A stretch of DNA of 10,124 bases, taken from positions 1 through 10,124 of the forward strand of contig DBFZTP010000078.1 of assembly GCA_048520025.1 (NCBI GenBank), written 5' to 3'. This stretch comes from Aphodousia sp048520025 (GTDB taxonomy: Bacteria; Pseudomonadota; Gammaproteobacteria; Burkholderiales; Burkholderiaceae_F). The position numbers were made by a program, and so were the translations under genes. The notes below the pieces were generated by a model, which was not told the origin of the DNA, searched no databases, and worked only from the letters and a program-made list of their open reading frames with translations. Of the stretch, positions 6,655 through 10,124 are shown one piece after another (the first letter of the stretch is position 1; the number at the start of each line of letters is the position of its first letter).

Positions 6655-8661
6655 TTAGACGGCTTGATTTTGAGTGTGGCTCGTATTACCGGGGATCGGC
6701 AATTGGGTCACAACGCCATAGATGCGGTAACAACGCATACAACGATTGGCTTCACGAATGGCTTCTTCATCACTCATGGAAAGGTCCACTTCTTCGAAAT
6801 TGCCCTTACGTTCTTCAATCGTTAAGGTATTTAATTTGTAGCGCTCTTGCGTACACAAATCAAAAGGTTTGCCGTTGCGGCTCATAAGGTGTCCGTCTTT
6901 AATTAACTGACTCATGCGTCGACGGGCAACAAAGCCCACAGAGCCGCGCGTTAAGTATTCGTGAATGGATTGAGCGGCGATTTGACCCTGGGCCATACCG
7001 TCAATCAAAGTCGTCGGGCCCGTGGCAGAGTCGCCGCCTGCGAAAACGCCGGGACGGGTTGTTGCCAAGGCGTCAGAGACTTGGATATTGCCGCGACGGT
7101 CAAAGATAATGCCATCATCGTCACAAAGCACGCTTTGATCCAAACGCTGACCGATGGCTGCAATCAAGTTGTCACAGCTAAGGACACGTTCCGTGCCTTC
7201 GATTTCAATCAACTTACCGCGCTTGCTGCCGGGCACTGCTTCTTCTCGCATGGAAGAAATCTTCAAGCCCGTCACGTGACCGTCTTCGCTCATAATTTCT
7301 TTTTGCAAAGACAAGAAGTGGAATTGGATGCCTTCAGCCTTAGCTGCGACCACTTCTTCGTGGTCAGCCGGCATGCTTTCTTCCGTACGGCGGTAAACAA
7401 CGTGCACTGTACCATCGGTCATACGAACGGCCGAACGAGCACAGTCCATGGCGACGTTGCCGCCACCCACGACGACCACGTCGCCCTTTAACTTCATCGG
7501 ACGATGACCCGAGACTGAGCTTTCAACCTTGTGCAAGAAATCAATACCGTTAAAGTAACCATCGAGTTCAGTATCTTCGTTTTCAAGACCAAGGTACATC
7601 CCCTTAGAGCAGCCCACACCAATAAAGATGGCGTTGTAACCCTTATTAAAGAGGTCCGTTAAGGAGAAGTCGTAACCTAAGCGTTGACGGAAGTGATAAC
7701 GGCCACCCAATTGCGTAATGACTTCGGTTTCACTCTCAAGCAACCCCTTCGGTAAGCGATATTGAGGAATACCCACTTGAGCCATGCCGCCTGCGTGAGA
7801 GTTGGCTTCAAAAATGTCGACCTTATAGCCTTGAAGCAATAAGTGATAAGCACAGTTAATACCTGCGGGGCCTGCACCCACAACAGCCACTCGAGGACTT
7901 AAGGGATTGGTTTGTTGATAGGCTTGAGCGAAAAGCGCTTGCATGTTGCCAGTAGCGTCCGCGGCATAACGCTTCAAATTCTTGATATCAACAGGTTCGT
8001 CCAACAAACCACGGTGGCAAGCCTTTTCACAATAGCGCACGCAAACACGACCGCAGCTGCCCACCAAAGGATAGTGTTTCAACAAAACAGCAGCGGACAT
8101 TTCAGGCTCGCCCGACTTAATGTAGTCAATATAACGCGGTACATCGACGTGAGCGGGACAAGCTTCAATGCAAGGTGCTGTCAAAAGAGTGTAGTAGTCA
8201 TAGACGTTAGCGGGCACGGGCATTGCATTTTTGAGCTCTTCCGGGCAGTACTTCAAAGCACCCAAAAGGGCTTCAGGCGTTGTCATCCCGATACCACACA
8301 AACTCGTCTCTTTCATTTGAAGAGCGACCGACTCGACAAAATCCCAATCGACGTCTTTAGCTTGACCTTTAACGGTTTTCGTCAAAGCATCAGCAATGAC
8401 CGAAACGCCAATACGGCACGGCGTACACTTACCACACGTCTCTCTTTCGGCGCGTTCGTAATAGCGCCAAAGGGAAAAAGCTAAATTCGCACGACGATCT
8501 AAAACTAAGAAGCCTCGATCACAAACAAATGACATGATCGGGTTGCCGGGATTGAATTGAGAAAATTGATCTAACGGAATCTCGTCAGGTGACGTAGGGG
8601 CATAAGTTTGGCGGTTGTCATAGAACTTGCCATCCCATACACCAAAAATCAACGGAGTCAT
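6655..8661 (-). CDS. NuoF-type FeS domain fused to GltD-type NAD(P)H oxidoreductase
   Basis: This is the probable electron-transfer partner of the hydrogenase, with 668 residues from the ATG at 8661. Residues about 1-140 match the C-terminal part of NuoF/HydB, with the [4Fe-4S] site CGKCTPC (Cys76, 79, 82) and SLCGIG (Cys122). The NADH/FMN Rossmann domain of NuoF is absent. Residues about 160-640 are a GltD/NfnL-like unit. It has N-terminal FeS cysteines (Cys164, 168, 203, 207, 211, 215), the FAD site GAGPAG (262-267), the nucleotide site GGGNVA (399-404), YRRTEESMPA (423-432, the pattern that suits NADPH in this family), and GGD (542-544) for FAD. A C-x2-C (RCMRC, Cys641/644) lies near the end. 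Inferred role: moving electrons between NAD(P)H and the FeS chain of the hydrogenase, as proposed for glutamate synthase-linked (group A2) [FeFe] hydrogenases. A GTG at 8670 would add 3 residues but abuts the ribosome binding site. Confidence 0.92.
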   Translation of the reverse strand: MTPLIFGVWDGKFYDNRQTYAPTSPDEIPLDQFSQFNPGNPIMSFVCDRGFLVLDRRANLAFSLWRYYERAERETCGKCTPCRIGVSVIADALTKTVKGQAKDVDWDFVESVALQMKETSLCGIGMTTPEALLGALKYCPEELKNAMPVPANVYDYYTLLTAPCIEACPAHVDVPRYIDYIKSGEPEMSAAVLLKHYPLVGSCGRVCVRYCEKACHRGLLDEPVDIKNLKRYAADATGNMQALFAQAYQQTNPLSPRVAVVGAGPAGINCAYHLLLQGYKVDIFEANSHAGGMAQVGIPQYRLPKGLLESETEVITQLGGRYHFRQRLGYDFSLTDLFNKGYNAIFIGVGCSKGMYLGLENEDTELDGYFNGIDFLHKVESSVSGHRPMKLKGDVVVVGGGNVAMDCARSAVRMTDGTVHVVYRRTEESMPADHEEVVAAKAEGIQFHFLSLQKEIMSEDGHVTGLKISSMREEAVPGSKRGKLIEIEGTERVLSCDNLIAAIGQRLDQSVLCDDDGIIFDRRGNIQVSDALATTRPGVFAGGDSATGPTTLIDGMAQGQIAAQSIHEYLTRGSVGFVARRRMSQLIKDGHLMSRNGKPFDLCTQERYKLNTLTIEERKGNFEEVDLSMSDEEAIREANRCMRCYRIYGVVTQLPIPGNTSHTQNQAV

Positions 8662-8669
8662 TGCTCGCA

Positions 8670-8674
8670 CCCTC
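8670..8674 (-). promoter_or_regulatory. Ribosome binding site deciding the flavoprotein start
   Basis: GAGGG on the minus strand is 8 bases before the ATG at 8661. It overlaps the alternative in-frame GTG at 8670, which therefore cannot use it. An in-frame TAA about 45 bases upstream of the ATG shows that no longer NuoF part is encoded in this frame. Confidence 0.55.
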
Positions 8675-8736
8675 TGTTTAAAAATACATACACATAGGGG
8701 GCTATTTTAAATCATTATGTGTTGCCTTTTAGCTAC

Positions 8737-8748
8737 TTTCGGCCGAAA
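8737..8748. promoter_or_regulatory. Perfect 12-base palindrome in the divergent hydrogenase promoter region
   Basis: TTTCGGCCGAAA is a perfect palindrome in the 161-base gap between the hydrogenase operon and the divergent small membrane-protein gene. On the minus strand a -10-like CATAAT (8719-8714) lies about 17 bases downstream with no recognisable -35 box, so the palindrome would cover the -35 position. This suits an activator or repressor site (inference). I found no FNR (TTGAT-N4-ATCAA) or Rex-like half-sites in this gap. Confidence 0.35.
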
Positions 8749-8822
8749 ACCCTAATATTAATATACAAAATAAGTCTGAACCTATACAATTAAAGAGCAC
8801 CTCTCAAAAAGGAGGGTACTAT

Positions 8823-9059
8823 ATGCGTTCGCATTTGCTTATGTTGCTTCAGACGATTTTCCTCTTTGTGTCAGGTATCTCTGTTTTTTGGGTCGCTTAT
8901 CGCATTAGACAATTAAAAAGACAGCAAACCAAAGAGGATGGCAACAAAAAATTATTTGTAGGCACGGTTGTTAATCGTTTGCGCAACCGCGCGAGTACCG
9001 GATGGATATTGTTTGGTACGGTTTTAGGTGTTGGTGTGGCCAATATTCTTGCCCACTAA
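8823..9059 (+). CDS. Small two-helix membrane protein, unknown function (78 aa)
   Basis: No family is recognised. The protein has a hydrophobic segment at about residues 5-27, a strongly basic middle part (RIRQLKRQQTK around 28-38 and NRLRNR at 51-56), and a second segment at about 60-77 ending in ANILAH. By the positive-inside rule this is a hairpin with a cytoplasmic basic loop and both ends outside. It is very likely a real gene: a strong GGAGGG (8811-8816) is 6 bases before the ATG, and a good terminator follows the stop by 13 bases. It is transcribed divergently from the hydrogenase operon. A short CCTC (8800-8803) could pair with GAGG of the ribosome binding site. Any link to the hydrogenase is only by position. 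Confidence 0.78.
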   Translation: MRSHLLMLLQTIFLFVSGISVFWVAYRIRQLKRQQTKEDGNKKLFVGTVVNRLRNRASTGWILFGTVLGVGVANILAH

Positions 9060-9072
9060 CAACGATTCTGAG

Positions 9073-9101
9073 TGGCGTGTTTTAACGGAGCACGCCATTT
9101 T
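9073..9101 (+). terminator. Rho-independent terminator of the small membrane-protein gene
   Basis: TGGCGTG (9073-9079) pairs with CACGCCA (9091-9097) around an 11-base loop and is followed by TTTTC. It has no T-tract on the minus strand, so it serves the plus-strand gene. It abuts the stop codon of the convergent patatin-like gene. Confidence 0.8.
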
Positions 9102-9937
9102 CAAATCCATTTCAATAAATCATTTAGCTGGGCTTGAACGTCCCTTACACCGCAATCATAGGCATATTGAACTGCCTCCGGATCTCTCGTCAAACGCCCT
9201 ACATTAAGAGATGCTTGAGGTCTAATGACAAACACTCTCCCCGCTTTTTCTTCCTCTTCAATATAGCGTTGAGCCTCTTCATACGTTTGTGGAGAGCATT
9301 TAAATGCCTGACAGAACTCGGGGTATTGACGGTAAAAAAGAGGTGCTAACCAGGCATCCCGGTCTTTAACTTTATGAGTTCGGGGTTGAGTTAAAACAAC
9401 AACATTGCGATCAAAGCCCATCTTTTGAAAGGCTTTTACAGGAATTCTGTCAACACAACCGCCATCGAGCAATTTCAAGCCACGGAACTCCACGATCTTA
9501 GAAAGGTAAGGCAAAGAAGCAGAAGCCCTTAAACCTTCGATCTCTGCAAACATATTTTTGAGTTCAAGGTATTCAGGTTTACCAGTTTCAACATTACTGC
9601 AACCGACAAAAAAGCGAGTTCCTGAAGCTTCAAATGCGGCTTCGTCAAAGATGTCGAGCTTTTCCGGAATATCGTGATAACAAAATTGAGTGTCTACAAT
9701 ATTGCCGGTCTTAATCAGAGTTTTAAGGCTAAAGAAACGGTCATCCGAAATAAATCGCTTGTAGTACCGAAGACTGCGGCCTTTTTGACCAGAGACGAAA
9801 GAGCAACCATGAATCGCACCCGCCGAGACACCGATCACGCCATCAAAATGAATTGGCAAATCAGAAAGTACATCCAAAACTCCAGCAGCGTACATTGCAC
9901 GAACGCCACCGCCTTCAACTACTAGACCTAACGACAT
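9101..9937 (-). CDS. Patatin-like phospholipase (YjjU/RssA-like)
   Basis: A serine lipid acyl hydrolase of the patatin family, 278 residues, with no signal peptide and so probably cytoplasmic. The oxyanion-hole glycine motif EGGGVR is at residues 8-13. The nucleophile elbow GVSAG (36-40) has Ser38, and the catalytic aspartate lies in LDGGCVDR (Asp158). The conserved LRASASLP (137-144) is also present. All catalytic elements are intact. The C-terminal part (about 185-278) with FYRQYPEFCQAF and YIEEEEKAGRVFVIRP resembles the YjjU-type branch of bacterial patatins, whose substrate is not known from sequence. GAGG lies 5 bases upstream of the ATG. The gene directly follows the end of an rRNA operon on the same strand, behind that operon's terminator. 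Confidence 0.93.
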   Translation of the reverse strand: MSLGLVVEGGGVRAMYAAGVLDVLSDLPIHFDGVIGVSAGAIHGCSFVSGQKGRSLRYYKRFISDDRFFSLKTLIKTGNIVDTQFCYHDIPEKLDIFDEAAFEASGTRFFVGCSNVETGKPEYLELKNMFAEIEGLRASASLPYLSKIVEFRGLKLLDGGCVDRIPVKAFQKMGFDRNVVVLTQPRTHKVKDRDAWLAPLFYRQYPEFCQAFKCSPQTYEEAQRYIEEEEKAGRVFVIRPQASLNVGRLTRDPEAVQYAYDCGVRDVQAQLNDLLKWI

Positions 9938-9957
9938 GTCATCCTCATCAGATTCGG

Positions 9958-9969
9958 AAACTTAAGTTT
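9958..9969. promoter_or_regulatory. Perfect 12-base palindrome upstream of the patatin-like gene
   Basis: AAACTTAAGTTT is a perfect palindrome about 20-30 bases before the patatin-like start, between it and the rRNA terminator. It may be an operator or simply an AT-rich coincidence. No strong promoter boxes are evident in this short gap. Confidence 0.22.
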
Positions 9970-9996
9970 AGTCGAATTTCGGACTCTAGAAAGAGT

Positions 9997-10028
9997 AAAA
10001 GCCCTGAAGTTTTCACTTCAGGGCTTTT
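9997..10028 (-). terminator. Rho-independent terminator of the rRNA operon
   Basis: GCCCTGAAGT (10001-10010) and ACTTCAGGGC (10015-10024) form a perfect 10-base stem with a 4-base loop. On the minus strand it is followed by TTTT (10000-9997). It lies 8 bases beyond the 3' end of the 5S rRNA gene. Confidence 0.93.
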
Positions 10029-10035
10029 AAATGGG

Positions 10036-10124
10036 GAGCCAGGCAATGTCCTACTTTCACTGGAAATACAACCAACTATCATCGGCGCTAAGGCGTTTCA
10101 CTGTCCTGTTCGGAATGGGAAGGA
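10036..10124 (-). rRNA. rrf: 5S ribosomal RNA, 3' part (5' part outside the window)
   Basis: The reverse complement carries core 5S sequences: CATTCCGAACAGGACAGTGA, AAACGCC, TTAGCGCCGATGATAGT and GAAAGTAGGACATTGCCTGG, ending near GGCTC. About 89 of the usual ~115 bases are present. CCGAACAGGAC and GATGATAGT match the betaproteobacterial form. The exact 3' end is estimated. The rest of the rRNA operon should lie beyond the right edge. Confidence 0.95.

Noticed and set aside
6961..8484. Long plus-strand frames opposite the flavoprotein gene
   Set aside because: They lie wholly inside the well-supported minus-strand gene, show no family motifs, and look like antisense of a biased coding sequence.
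4793..8661. Standard electron-bifurcating HydABC hydrogenase or NuoEFG module
   Set aside because: There is no NuoE-like subunit and no NADH/FMN domain of NuoF. The second protein is a GltD-type FAD enzyme, and the catalytic subunit has H-cluster motifs rather than a NuoG molybdopterin-type domain.
6655..8661. Glutamate synthase small subunit (gltD)
   Set aside because: The core fold fits, but the NuoF-type FeS domain at the N terminus, the absence of gltB and the tight coupling to hydA point to a hydrogenase partner.
8671..8822. FNR or Rex operator for the anaerobic hydrogenase
   Set aside because: No TTGAT-N4-ATCAA or TTGTGA-type inverted half-sites are present; only the unrelated TTTCGGCCGAAA palindrome is clear.

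Overview
This window most likely comes from an anaerobic betaproteobacterium of the Burkholderiales, probably a gut member of the Sutterellaceae. The partial 5S rRNA at the right end reads like the Burkholderiales form (CCGAACAGGACAGTGAAAC near its middle, GCCTGGCTC at its 3' end). RibB is close to the enterobacterial type in length and sequence, and base composition is moderate (mid-40s percent G+C by eye). An [FeFe] hydrogenase indicates anaerobic life. The genus is an inference.

Left part (1-2200): a possible 3' end of a plus-strand gene lies at the edge. It is followed by a minus-strand gene for an unrecognised membrane-anchored protein, and then by a divergent aldo/keto reductase (plus). 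The reductase ends at a strong bidirectional terminator shared with the next minus-strand gene.

Middle part (2200-4550), all minus strand: a YczE/YitT-type multi-pass membrane protein, a methionine-binding-type lipoprotein (metQ), and ribB. metQ and ribB each end in a clear hairpin terminator. ribB is preceded by a complete FMN riboswitch.

Core part (4650-8820): a two-gene operon. The first gene encodes a 668-residue flavoprotein that joins the C-terminal [4Fe-4S] domain of NuoF (without its NADH/FMN domain) to a GltD-type FAD/NAD(P)H oxidoreductase. The second, 11 bases on, encodes a modular [FeFe] hydrogenase with all H-cluster and proton-path residues. Together they look like a soluble NAD(P)H-hydrogen enzyme resembling the little-studied 'glutamate synthase-linked' group A2 [FeFe] hydrogenases. 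The FMN riboswitch starts about 10 bases after the hydrogenase stop codon, and a candidate promoter for it lies inside the hydrogenase gene, so flavin synthesis sits directly behind a flavin-dependent operon. A 78-residue membrane protein of unknown function is transcribed divergently from the operon.

Right part (9060-10124): the small membrane-protein gene ends in a terminator and meets a convergent patatin-like phospholipase gene (minus). Upstream of that gene lie the terminator and 3' part of a 5S rRNA gene, the end of a minus-strand rRNA operon. I see no CRISPR array, insertion sequence, tRNA or phage feature.
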